From Ideonella sp. (GTDB lineage Bacteria; Pseudomonadota; Gammaproteobacteria; Burkholderiales; Burkholderiaceae_C), in contig JADKIA010000036.1 of assembly GCA_016721465.1 (NCBI GenBank), positions 1 to 64,000 on the forward strand: DNA of 64,000 nucleotides. Reading direction: 5' to 3'. The position numbers were made by a program, and so were the translations under genes. The notes under the pieces are model-generated. The model saw only the letters and a list, made by a program, of their open reading frames with translations. It had not been told where the DNA came from and searched no databases. Each line of letters starts with the position of its first letter. Positions within the stretch are counted from its first letter, which is position 1. Below, one piece after another: positions 35,226-43,398 of this stretch.

Positions 35226-36293
35226 ATGCCCGATCCGACACCGCCCGATCCCGCCACGCTGGCCACCGCCCGCAGCCTGCCCAAGGTGGTGTTGCACGAT
35301 CACCTGGACGGCGGACTGCGCCCGGCCACGCTGTTGGAATTGCTGCAGCGGCGCGGCCTGCCGGCGCCCGCCGACGACCTGCCCGCCTTGCAGGCCTGGT
35401 TCGAGGACCGAGCCCATGCCGGCTCGTTGACGGAGTACCTGCGCGGCTTTGCGCTCACGGTGGCGGCCATGGCCACGCCCGAGGCACTGTCGCGGGTGGC
35501 GTTCGAGGCGGCCATGGATGTGCATGCCGACGGGTGTGTGCTGGCCGAATTCCGCATTGCGCCCTTGCTGTTCGAGCCCTTCGGCATTGGCGGTGACGCG
35601 GCGGTGGAGGCGCTGCTCGACGGCCTGGCCCGCGCGCGCCGGACCAACGGCATGCCCACCGGCCTGATCGTCTGCGCCATGCGCCAGGAGCGGCCCGAGC
35701 GCGTCGCCCTGGCCGCCGACCTGGCGCTGCGCCACCGCGGCCGCGGCGTGGTGGCCTTTGACCTGGCCGGCCCCGAAGCCGGCCACCCGGCCACCGATTT
35801 CGCGGCCTTGCTGGGCCGCGTGCAGCTGCAGGGCCTGCCACTCACCTTGCACGCCGGGGAGGCCGACATCGGCCAGCGCGTGGTCGAGGCGGCCCGCCTG
35901 GGCGCGCGGCGCGTGGGCCACGGCGTGCACTTTGCCGATCTGCTGGCCCGCGCCGAAGGTCCTTCGCTGGCCGCCGACCTGCGTGCGCAAGGGCTGCACT
36001 TCGAGGTCTGCCCCACCAGCAACGTGCACACCGGGGCCGCTGCCTCGTTGGCGACGCACCCGATCCGCCGGCTGTGGGACGCCGGCCTGTCGCTGTCGTT
36101 TCACCCGGACAACCGCCTGATCTCCTGCGTCGGCATGAGTGAGGAGGCGGCCAACCTGCACCGCGAGGCCGGTTTCAGCTGGCACGACTTGCGCCGCATG
36201 GGCCTGGCAGCGGCCCGGGCCTCGTTCCTGCCCGAGGGCGACAAGGCCGCCGCCTTGGCGTACTTGGAGGCCTGGGCCGGGCCGCCGGCCTGA
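35226..36293 (+). CDS. add: adenosine deaminase
   Basis: Converts adenosine and deoxyadenosine to inosines, 355 residues. Metal and catalytic sites: VLHDHLDGGLRP (in place of the usual HxHLDG, here H-D-H), PLTLHAGEADIGQRV (catalytic Glu), RRVGHGVHF and FEVCPTSNVHTGA, with SLSFHPDNRLIS where most family members have N-T-D. The actinobacterial-type ADAs show similar D-N-R-L sequences. Divergent from the nucleoside importer with 127 bases between. The start at 35226 follows a weak ribosome site; another frame shift-free start is not apparent. Confidence 0.92.
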   Translation: MPDPTPPDPATLATARSLPKVVLHDHLDGGLRPATLLELLQRRGLPAPADDLPALQAWFEDRAHAGSLTEYLRGFALTVAAMATPEALSRVAFEAAMDVHADGCVLAEFRIAPLLFEPFGIGGDAAVEALLDGLARARRTNGMPTGLIVCAMRQERPERVALAADLALRHRGRGVVAFDLAGPEAGHPATDFAALLGRVQLQGLPLTLHAGEADIGQRVVEAARLGARRVGHGVHFADLLARAEGPSLAADLRAQGLHFEVCPTSNVHTGAAASLATHPIRRLWDAGLSLSFHPDNRLISCVGMSEEAANLHREAGFSWHDLRRMGLAAARASFLPEGDKAAALAYLEAWAGPPA

Positions 36294-36581
36294 TCGCGTC
36301 CGGGCGCCACGCGCCGCCGTGCACCAGCAACGGCCGCTTGCGCACCCGGACGGGGCGGCTCGAGGCCGGTCATGGTCTAGTCACGCGCGCAGGGCAAGAT
36401 GATCTGCATGGCCTGACGCTTGCTTTCCAAGGGGCGGCGCTGCTGCACGCACAAAGCCGCGTCGGCATCAAGCGGTGTTTTCTCGGCCTTGAACGACAGC
36501 AAAGCAACAGGCCGGCGCAAGGCACCGGTGCTACATTTTTTTGCTTGACTTGACCGACATTTCTTCGAGGGGGTGATGAGC
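36294..36581 (+). promoter_or_regulatory. leader region of the TonB-dependent receptor gene
   Basis: A 288-base spacer. From 36530 it turns A/T-rich (CTACATTTTTTTGCTTGAC), which is unusual in this GC-rich window and marks the likely promoter and leader. CGAGGGGG at 36566-36573 is the ribosome site. No operator, riboswitch or hairpin terminator for add was recognised. Confidence 0.35.
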
Positions 36582-39500
36582 ATGGATCGATTCGCAGGGT
36601 TCTCCAGGACAGCGCTGAGTGTGGCCGTGGCCATCGTGGCGGCGGCGCCGGTGATGGCGCAGAACACCACCGCTGGCATTTCCGGCCGCGTCACCAACGC
36701 CGCGGGCTCGCCGGTGGCCGGCGCCAGCGTGGCCATCAAGCACAACGAGTCGGGCTCGGTCAGCAATGCCGTCACCGATGCCGATGGGCGCTATGCGGCG
36801 CGCGGCCTGCGTGCCGGGGGCCCGTACACCATCACCATCAGCAAGGGCGGGCAGACCGAGTCGCGCGAGGGCGTGTTTCTGTCGTTGGCCGAAACGCTGG
36901 CGTTCGATGCCACGCTGGGTGAGGCCGCGGCCACCGTGGTGGTCACCGGGCAGGCCGGCGCCAGCAAGTTCAACAGCAGCAGCATGGGCTCGGGCACCAA
37001 CATCAGTGGGGCGCAGCTCAACGCCCTGGCCTCGATCCAGCGCAACCTGCAGGACTATGCCCGCACCGACCCGCGCGTGGCGCAGACCGACAAGGAGCGC
37101 GGCGAGATCTCCGCCGGGGGCCAGAACAGCCGCTACAACTCGATCACCATCGACGGCGTCAACATCAGCGACACCTTCGGCCTGGAGAGCAACAACCTGC
37201 CCACGCTGAAGCAGCCGATCTCGATCGATGCGATCCAGTCGGTGCAGGTGAACCTGTCCAACTACGACGTGACGCAGAAGGGCTACACCGGCGCGAACAT
37301 CAATGCGGTGACCAAGAGCGGCACCAACGAGTGGCATGGCGCGGTGTACTACGTCTTCCGCAATGACCAGTTGGCCGGTGATCGTTGGGACCGCATCAAG
37401 GACGACTACTTCCTGCCGCCGGCCTTCAAGGAAACCACCAAGGGCGTCTCCATTGGCGGCCCGATCATCAAGGACAAGCTGTTCCTGTATGCCAACTACG
37501 AGGAGCTGCACAGCTCGCGCGGCGCACCCACCTTCGGACCGGTGGGCAGCCCGCTGCAGAACGTGGCCATCACACCGGCGGCAATTGCCAGCTTCCAGTC
37601 CATTGCCAAGTCCAAATACGGCATCGATGTGGGCACCTTGGATGTGCCCAGCGGCGCCGAGGTGGTGGTCAAGGACAAGCTGCTGAAGCTGGACTGGAAC
37701 ATCAGCGACAACCACCGCGCCAACTTCCGCTACACCAAGACCGATCAGACCGAGCCGATCTTCTCCAATTTCACCAGCTCATCGCTCGGCTTGACCTCCA
37801 ATTGGTACAACCAGGGCAAGAGCGTCGAGACCAAGGTCGCACAGCTTTTCTCGGACTGGACACCGGAGTTCTCCACCGAGCTGAAGCTCACGCGCCGTGA
37901 CTACGAAAGCGTGCCGGTCAACGGCTCAACCCTTCCGCAGATTCAGCTGAACTTCCAGAACGCGGTGCCCACCGGGTTCAACGCCAGCTCGACCAGCCGC
38001 ACGCTGTTTGCCGGAACGGAGCGCAGCCGCCAGTTCAACCAGTTGTTCACCACGACCGACGACCTGTATCTGGGCGGCACCTTGAACCTGGGCGCGCACG
38101 AGATCAAGGCCGGCAGCGACTACACCAACAACAAGATCTTCAACGCCTTCCTGCAGGACATCTACGGCAACTACACCTTCCGCTGCGTCAACAGCAGCAC
38201 CACCTTCACCTACAACTCATTGCCCGGCGGCATCAACTGCGCCACGGCCTCGCAGGCGGACAACGAGAAGGCCCTGCTCGAGAACTTCGAGCGTGGCCGT
38301 GCCAGCGTCTACCAGGTGCAGGCACCGTTCGCCGGCAAGACCTTGCAGGATGGCGTGGCGCGTTGGTCCATCGCCGACACCGGTCTGTTCCTGCAGGACA
38401 CCTTCAAGGTCAACAAGAACCTGACCTTGAATGCCGGCGTGCGCATGGACAAGCTCAGCGTGCCGGACAAACCCATCGCCAACGCCGCAGCCGCGGCGCC
38501 GATGGTGGCTGGCAATGCCGCGACCAACACCCGCCAGACTGGTGGTTTCGGCCTGGACAACTCGGTGACCGTGGATGGCGAGAGCCTGGTGCAGCCGCGC
38601 CTGGGCTTCAACCTGCGCATGGACACCGAGGACAAACGCAAGATGCAACTGCGCGGTGGCATCGGCCTGTTCCAGGGTGCGGCGGCCACCGTGTGGCTGT
38701 CCAATCCCTTCTCCAACACCGGTGTGGCGACGCGCTTCGTGGGATGCGGCGGCAGCTTCTCGGCTTGCCCGACCACCGACGGCCTGTTCAGTGCCGATCC
38801 GAACAAGCAACCCACGACCTTTGGCGGCAGCCCGCCGGCTGCGGGTGTGGACTTCATTCAGCCCGGCATGGCCCAGCCCTCGGTGTGGAAGGCCAACCTG
38901 GGCCTGGAGGCCGAGCTGCCCTGGTATGGCCTGACGGCGGGCGCCGAGTGGATGCACACCAAGAACAAGCTGGGCATCTTCTATCAGCACCTGAATCTGG
39001 GCACGGTCACGCGCACCGGCAGTGACGGGCGTGAGCTGTACTACAACGCCAATGGCTACAACACCAACTGCTGGACGGCCACCGGCGGCACCACCACGGG
39101 CACCGGTTGCGGCGGCTCCGTCACCAGCAAGGCCCTGAGCAACTCGGCATTTGCCAACGTCACATTGGCGTCCAAGAGCAGTCTCGGCGGCGGTGATGCA
39201 TTCACGCTGAGCCTGTCGCAGCAACCCACGCGCGAGCTGGGTTGGCAACTGGCGGTCACCCGCACCACCGCCACCGAAGTGAGCCCGCTGACCTCGTCGG
39301 TGGCGAATTCGAACTTCAACTCGCGTTCGATCTTCAACCCCAACGAGGAAGTGGCAGCCAACTCGGCCTACCTGATCAAGAACCGCATCAGCGCGGCGCT
39401 GACCTGGTCCAAGGCCTTCTTTGGCGACAAGAAGACCAGCGTGGGTCTGTTCTACGAGGGGCGCACGGGCCACACCTACAGCTGGACCTTCAACAACGAC

Positions 39501-39989
39501 TTGAATGGCGATGGCGTGTCCGGCAACGACCTGATGTACATCCCCAGCAGGCCGGGTTCCGGCGAGGTGGTGTTCGCCGGCGGCGCGGCCGATGAGGCCC
39601 GGTTCTGGGACATCGTCTACCGCAGCCCGGAGCTTAACAAGTCCATGGGCAAGGTCACATCGCGCAACGGCAGCCACTCACCCTGGGTCAACAACTTCGA
39701 CCTGCGCGTGAGCCAGGAGCTGCCGGGCCTGAAGGTGGGCCACAAGGGGGCGATCACGTTCGACATCCTGAACGTCGGCAACCTGCTCAACCCGAGCTGG
39801 GGCCGCATCGACGAGGTGCTGTTCCAGTCGGCGGGCGGGGCAGCCCGCAGCTTCGTCAACTACAAGGGCCTGGATGCCAACGGAAAGTACATCTACTCCA
39901 CCATGTCGGCGGTGGAATCGCTCGAAACCCGCCAGGTCAAGGGCGAGAGCCAGTGGGCGGTGCAGATCACGCTCAAGTACGAGTTCTGA
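36582..39989 (+). CDS. Oar-like TonB-dependent outer membrane receptor
   Basis: Very large outer membrane protein, 1135 residues. ATG at 36582 has CGAGGGGG eight bases upstream; ATG at 36576 and GTG at 36573 are too close. Signal peptide ALSVAVAIVAAAPVMAQ. Next is a carboxypeptidase-regulatory-like domain (GISGRVTNAAGSPVAGASVAI, DADGRYAARGLRAG), then a plug (SRYNSITIDGVNISDTFG, NINAVTKSGTNEWHGAVYY), and a long beta-barrel ending QWAVQITLKYEF with the terminal Phe typical of outer membrane proteins. This is the OmpA-related Oar organisation (Myxococcus). No TonB-ExbBD, regulator or uptake genes adjoin. The ligand is unknown; a polymer or peptide is one guess. Confidence 0.9.
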   Translation: MDRFAGFSRTALSVAVAIVAAAPVMAQNTTAGISGRVTNAAGSPVAGASVAIKHNESGSVSNAVTDADGRYAARGLRAGGPYTITISKGGQTESREGVFLSLAETLAFDATLGEAAATVVVTGQAGASKFNSSSMGSGTNISGAQLNALASIQRNLQDYARTDPRVAQTDKERGEISAGGQNSRYNSITIDGVNISDTFGLESNNLPTLKQPISIDAIQSVQVNLSNYDVTQKGYTGANINAVTKSGTNEWHGAVYYVFRNDQLAGDRWDRIKDDYFLPPAFKETTKGVSIGGPIIKDKLFLYANYEELHSSRGAPTFGPVGSPLQNVAITPAAIASFQSIAKSKYGIDVGTLDVPSGAEVVVKDKLLKLDWNISDNHRANFRYTKTDQTEPIFSNFTSSSLGLTSNWYNQGKSVETKVAQLFSDWTPEFSTELKLTRRDYESVPVNGSTLPQIQLNFQNAVPTGFNASSTSRTLFAGTERSRQFNQLFTTTDDLYLGGTLNLGAHEIKAGSDYTNNKIFNAFLQDIYGNYTFRCVNSSTTFTYNSLPGGINCATASQADNEKALLENFERGRASVYQVQAPFAGKTLQDGVARWSIADTGLFLQDTFKVNKNLTLNAGVRMDKLSVPDKPIANAAAAAPMVAGNAATNTRQTGGFGLDNSVTVDGESLVQPRLGFNLRMDTEDKRKMQLRGGIGLFQGAAATVWLSNPFSNTGVATRFVGCGGSFSACPTTDGLFSADPNKQPTTFGGSPPAAGVDFIQPGMAQPSVWKANLGLEAELPWYGLTAGAEWMHTKNKLGIFYQHLNLGTVTRTGSDGRELYYNANGYNTNCWTATGGTTTGTGCGGSVTSKALSNSAFANVTLASKSSLGGGDAFTLSLSQQPTRELGWQLAVTRTTATEVSPLTSSVANSNFNSRSIFNPNEEVAANSAYLIKNRISAALTWSKAFFGDKKTSVGLFYEGRTGHTYSWTFNNDLNGDGVSGNDLMYIPSRPGSGEVVFAGGAADEARFWDIVYRSPELNKSMGKVTSRNGSHSPWVNNFDLRVSQELPGLKVGHKGAITFDILNVGNLLNPSWGRIDEVLFQSAGGAARSFVNYKGLDANGKYIYSTMSAVESLETRQVKGESQWAVQITLKYEF

Positions 39990-39999
39990 TCCCAACGCC

Positions 40000-40030
40000 T
40001 GGGTTGAGCGCACTCGCGGCGCTCAACCCA
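40000..40030 (+). other. perfect 12-bp hairpin after the receptor gene
   Basis: TGGGTTGAGCGC at 40000-40011 and its exact complement at 40019-40030, with a 7-base loop. It lacks a T-run and lies 10 bases after the stop codon, followed by a second hairpin with a T-run. It could stabilise the 3' end. Confidence 0.8.
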
Positions 40031-40039
40031 CCAATGACG

Positions 40040-40064
40040 AACCGGGCCTTGCGCCCGGTTTTTT
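40040..40064 (+). terminator. rho-independent terminator
   Basis: AACCGGGC at 40040-40047 and GCCCGGTT at 40053-40060 form an 8-bp stem with a 5-base loop, followed by a run of T to 40064. It ends the receptor transcript and lies just beyond the stop of the convergent gene ending at 40084. Confidence 0.9.
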
Positions 40065-40083
40065 CTGACCCGTTGCGCCGAGC

Positions 40084-41379
40084 TCAGCGCCCCAGGACCC
40101 CCTTCAGCAGATCCAGCGCACTGGGCTTCTTTTCCGGCTTGCGTTCGGGCTCGGGCGGCGTGCCGTCCGACGGCTTGCCGCCCGCACCCGACATGTCGGG
40201 CATGCCCAGCATCACGGTGGTCATGGATTTCACGCGGATCTTGGCCGCCCACTCGGGCTCCCACACGGCCTTCGGATCCTTGGGGCGCGGCGGGTGGGCC
40301 AGGTTCAACTCGCTGCCGTAGGCGATGGCGCGCAGCATGCCGCCCTGGCCATTCGGGAACACGCCGGCCGGCACGGTGCAGTGCGTCGTGCCCGGGCTGA
40401 GCAGCACCTTCTCGCCCAGCCATTTGTCCACGGCCGGGTTGGTCTGGTAGTCGGTGAGGCCGAAGCCGGTGTCGGGCAGCTCGCTGCTGGTCCAGATCAC
40501 CATTTCCATGTCGCCGCCGCCACCCTTGCCGGCCCCCGCTCCGGCGCCCATGCCGGCGATGAAGTAGGCGCGCGCGGTGGACAGGGCCTGCCAGCTCAGG
40601 TCGACGCTGCCGTCGCCGGCGGCCTGCTGCTGGATGGTCAGCGCGGGCATCAGGTCCTGCGCGGCCGGGATCTGGAAGCGAAAGCTCTCGGGCACGCCAG
40701 AGCCGCTGAAGGCATGCGGGCCGACGAGCGAAGCGTTGCCCGGCACCATGCGCGCGTCCGCAGGGTTGGGCCACACCGGCCGCCCGACCGCGCTGTGCGT
40801 GCCGCGCTGCGTCGCGCGACGCGACTGGAAGAACTTGCCCAGGTCGGCCGCGGAGGCCGTGGCCATGTCCAGCACCTTGGGCTGGCCGGCACGCACCGCG
40901 GCGCCGCAGCCCCAGTACAGCAGCAGCTTGCCTTTCGGGCGCTCGTAACTGGGCTCGATGACCTGGTCGTCGTGCGTCTCGGGCGCGGGCGTGCGCAGGT
41001 CCTTGGGCGCCTGCAGCTTGAGCGCCGGGCTCAGGAAGCTGGCCGGTACCGCCTGCTCGGCCTCGCTGAGCGAGGGGTTCAGCCGGGTCGACAAGGTCAC
41101 GTCCACCCAGCGCCCGGTGCTGCCGGTCTGCGTGTTGCCGAAAGTGTTCTTGGCGCCGCCACCACCGCCGAACAGGCTGCCCAAGGCCGCCATCGGGTTG
41201 GCCATGCCGGCGGGCATGCCAAAGCCGCTGTAGGTGGCCACGTCGATCCAGGCCTGGGCCTGGGGTGGCTTGACGTTGCTCTGCGCGCGCACGGCTGGCG
41301 CCATGCCGAGGGTGAGCGCCGTGGCGGCGAGCGCGGCGGCACGACAGACTGCGGTCAGGGGGAGGGGCGCGGGGCTCAT
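40084..41379 (-). CDS. conserved-looking secreted protein, unknown function
   Basis: 431 residues starting at 41379. Signal peptide AAALAATALTLGMAPAVRAQ. An early glycine-rich patch (LGSLFGGGGGAKN) is followed by a long domain with repeated short strands (IDVATYSGFGMPAG, GKLLLYWGCGA, QQQAAGDGSVDLSW, DYQTNPAVDKWLGEKVLLSP), and the tail is charged (PPEPERKPEKKP). No domain or catalytic motif recognised. The only partner visible is the convergent receptor gene, with which it shares a terminator region. Codon use matches the neighbours. Confidence 0.75.
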   Translation of the reverse strand: MSPAPLPLTAVCRAAALAATALTLGMAPAVRAQSNVKPPQAQAWIDVATYSGFGMPAGMANPMAALGSLFGGGGGAKNTFGNTQTGSTGRWVDVTLSTRLNPSLSEAEQAVPASFLSPALKLQAPKDLRTPAPETHDDQVIEPSYERPKGKLLLYWGCGAAVRAGQPKVLDMATASAADLGKFFQSRRATQRGTHSAVGRPVWPNPADARMVPGNASLVGPHAFSGSGVPESFRFQIPAAQDLMPALTIQQQAAGDGSVDLSWQALSTARAYFIAGMGAGAGAGKGGGGDMEMVIWTSSELPDTGFGLTDYQTNPAVDKWLGEKVLLSPGTTHCTVPAGVFPNGQGGMLRAIAYGSELNLAHPPRPKDPKAVWEPEWAAKIRVKSMTTVMLGMPDMSGAGGKPSDGTPPEPERKPEKKPSALDLLKGVLGR

Positions 41380-41498
41380 GGGCGGGTCCGGTGGTGTGAA
41401 CGACCGGGCATTCTTGCGCTGCGCGCGCGGCCGCGGAAGCCTGTCCCCCTAAAGCGACCACCGCAGCGCACGGCCGGGCGCCGCTTTCTTGCGTCAGC

Positions 41499-42338
41499 TC
41501 AAACGAAACCGCGCAATGGCAGGTCAGCGCGGCGGCGCATCCAGTTGCTCTCGGCCCAGTGGCTGCTGGCGTCCACCGCGTGCAGCGTGTAGGCGTGGCG
41601 CGACTGCGCCGAGCGGTTGGGCGCGCTGTAGTGCGGCAGCAGGCCATGAAAACACACCAGTGTGCCGGCTTGCACTTCCACCGGCACGGCATCATCCGTG
41701 CCGGGCCACGGCGAGGTGTCCAGCACCTCCATGCGCACCGCATCGCCGTCGCGCACGAAGCGCTCGCGCAACGGGCTGCGCTGGCCACCGGGCTGCACCC
41801 ACAGGCAGCCGTTGTCGCGCGTGGCGTCTTCCAGCGCAAACCAGAAGCCCGTCACGGTGCAGGGCGAGGTTTGAAGAAACGTCGCGTCCTGGTGCCACTT
41901 CACCTCGCCGCCGATGCCGGGGGGCTTGAAGATGAACATCGATTGCCACAGTTGCGGCCGCAGCAGGCCCAGGTCGCGTGCGAGCGCGGCCAGTTCGGGC
42001 CCATGTGAAAAGCGCTGGAACACCGGATCGAGGTCGTGCAGGGCATGGCCGATCTTGTTGATCGACTGCGCCTTCGTCTGGCGCAGCTGCCCCTGCGCAT
42101 CGAAGGCCTCTTCCTCGAAGAAGCAGTGCACCCGGTCCGCCGAGGCCAGGAACTCGACGTTGCTGGTGCGCGCCTGGTCGTGCGTGGTGAAGATGCTGCG
42201 AAGCGCACTGGGCTCGAAGGCGTCGACGATCTGCCGCGCGCGCTCGCACAGCGCGGCAATCTCGGCCGCCGGCTTGAAGCCCGGCAGCACGATGTAGCCG
42301 TCGGCCAGATACCCAGCGATCTGCGCGTCCGAGAGCAT
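41499..42338 (-). CDS. phytanoyl-CoA dioxygenase family protein
   Basis: Fe(II)/2-oxoglutarate-dependent hydroxylase of 279 residues. The metal facial triad is seen in VKWHQDATFLQ (His-x-Asp) and a distal His in HGLLPHYSAPNRSAQSRHAYTLH, where the Arg binds 2-oxoglutarate. The start at 42338 gives LSDAQIAGYLADGYIVLPGF, the family's N-terminal pattern, and overlaps the receptor's stop (TGATG). The family's substrates range from fatty acyl-CoA to small metabolites, so none is assigned. Confidence 0.88.
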   Translation of the reverse strand: MLSDAQIAGYLADGYIVLPGFKPAAEIAALCERARQIVDAFEPSALRSIFTTHDQARTSNVEFLASADRVHCFFEEEAFDAQGQLRQTKAQSINKIGHALHDLDPVFQRFSHGPELAALARDLGLLRPQLWQSMFIFKPPGIGGEVKWHQDATFLQTSPCTVTGFWFALEDATRDNGCLWVQPGGQRSPLRERFVRDGDAVRMEVLDTSPWPGTDDAVPVEVQAGTLVCFHGLLPHYSAPNRSAQSRHAYTLHAVDASSHWAESNWMRRRADLPLRGFV

Positions 42339-43345
42339 CAGCTGGCCGCGGTGATTCCGCGCATCTGGATGATGCCGCCCAGCACCGCGGTGTCGGCCTT
42401 CATGCGGTTGGCCAGGCCTTCGGGCGCGGTGCCCACCGCCTGCCAGCCGACGTTGAGCAGGCGCTGGCGCACCTCGGCCGAGCGGATGGCGTCGACCAGG
42501 GCGGCCGACAGGCGCGCGGCGATGGGCTTGGGCAGGTTGGCCGAGGCCACGGCCGCAACCCAGATCTCCAGCTCGGCGCCGCGCACGTCGGCGTCGCGCA
42601 GCGTGGGCATGTCGGGCACCAGCGAGCTGCGCCCCATTGACGTGATGCCCACGGCCTTGAGCTTGCCGGCCTTGATGTGCGGTGCGGCCAGGCCCGGCGG
42701 CAGCAGCGCCATCTGCAACTGCCCAGCGAGCAAGGCATTGACCACTTGCGGATTGCCCTGGAAGGGCACGTGCACGGCCGTGATGCCGGTCTTGCTCTTG
42801 ACCAACTCCATGCCCAGGTGCCCCACGGTGCCATTGCCCGGCGTGCCGTAGTTGCCCTTGTCGCCCAGGTTGCGGGCCCACTGCAGGTAGTCGTTGGGGT
42901 TGTTGCCGCTGGCATTGCCGGCCACCACCATCAGCAGCGGCGCCACGCCGATCAGCGACAGCGGTGTGAAGGCCTTGGCCGGGTCGAAGGGCACGGCCGG
43001 GTTCAGCATCTTGGCCACCGTGAGGTTGCCGTTGATCATCACACCCATGGTGTGGTGGTCGGTGGCCTTGGCCACCAGGTCGGCGGCAATGTTGCCCGAG
43101 GCGCCGGGCTTGTTCTCAACCACCACCGGCTGGCCCAGTTGCCTGGACAGCGATTCCGAGATCGAGCGCGCCGCCAGGTCTGGCGTGGAACCGGCCGGAA
43201 AGCCGACCAGGATCTTCAGTGGCTGCGTGGGCCACGGGCTTGCGCCAGCAGCACGTGAAGCACGCGTACTCTGCGCGCGCGCGGCCCCGCTCCATACGAC
43301 GGGGCTGCTGGCCAGCAAAGTGAGCAGTTGGCGCCTTGAGGTCAT
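42338..43345 (-). CDS. Bug/TctC-type substrate-binding protein 5
   Basis: 335 residues. The ATG at 43345 follows GAAGGAA. The leader SRRQLLTLLASSPVVWSG ends AARAQ and has the twin-arginine pattern. Blocks: LKILVGFPAGSTPDLAARSI, VVENKPGASGNIAADLVA, GMELVKSKTGITAVHVPFQGNPQ, LKAVGITSMGRSS, DMPTLRDADV. PAGSTPD is an altered ligand loop compared with the four receptors above. Between an FAD oxidoreductase and a dioxygenase, it presumably captures their substrate or a precursor. Confidence 0.9.
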   Translation of the reverse strand: MTSRRQLLTLLASSPVVWSGAARAQSTRASRAAGASPWPTQPLKILVGFPAGSTPDLAARSISESLSRQLGQPVVVENKPGASGNIAADLVAKATDHHTMGVMINGNLTVAKMLNPAVPFDPAKAFTPLSLIGVAPLLMVVAGNASGNNPNDYLQWARNLGDKGNYGTPGNGTVGHLGMELVKSKTGITAVHVPFQGNPQVVNALLAGQLQMALLPPGLAAPHIKAGKLKAVGITSMGRSSLVPDMPTLRDADVRGAELEIWVAAVASANLPKPIAARLSAALVDAIRSAEVRQRLLNVGWQAVGTAPEGLANRMKADTAVLGGIIQMRGITAAS

Positions 43346-43398
43346 TGGGTTTCCTTCGTGATCAATCAAGAAAAATTTGAAGTGGGGCGGTGAACGAT

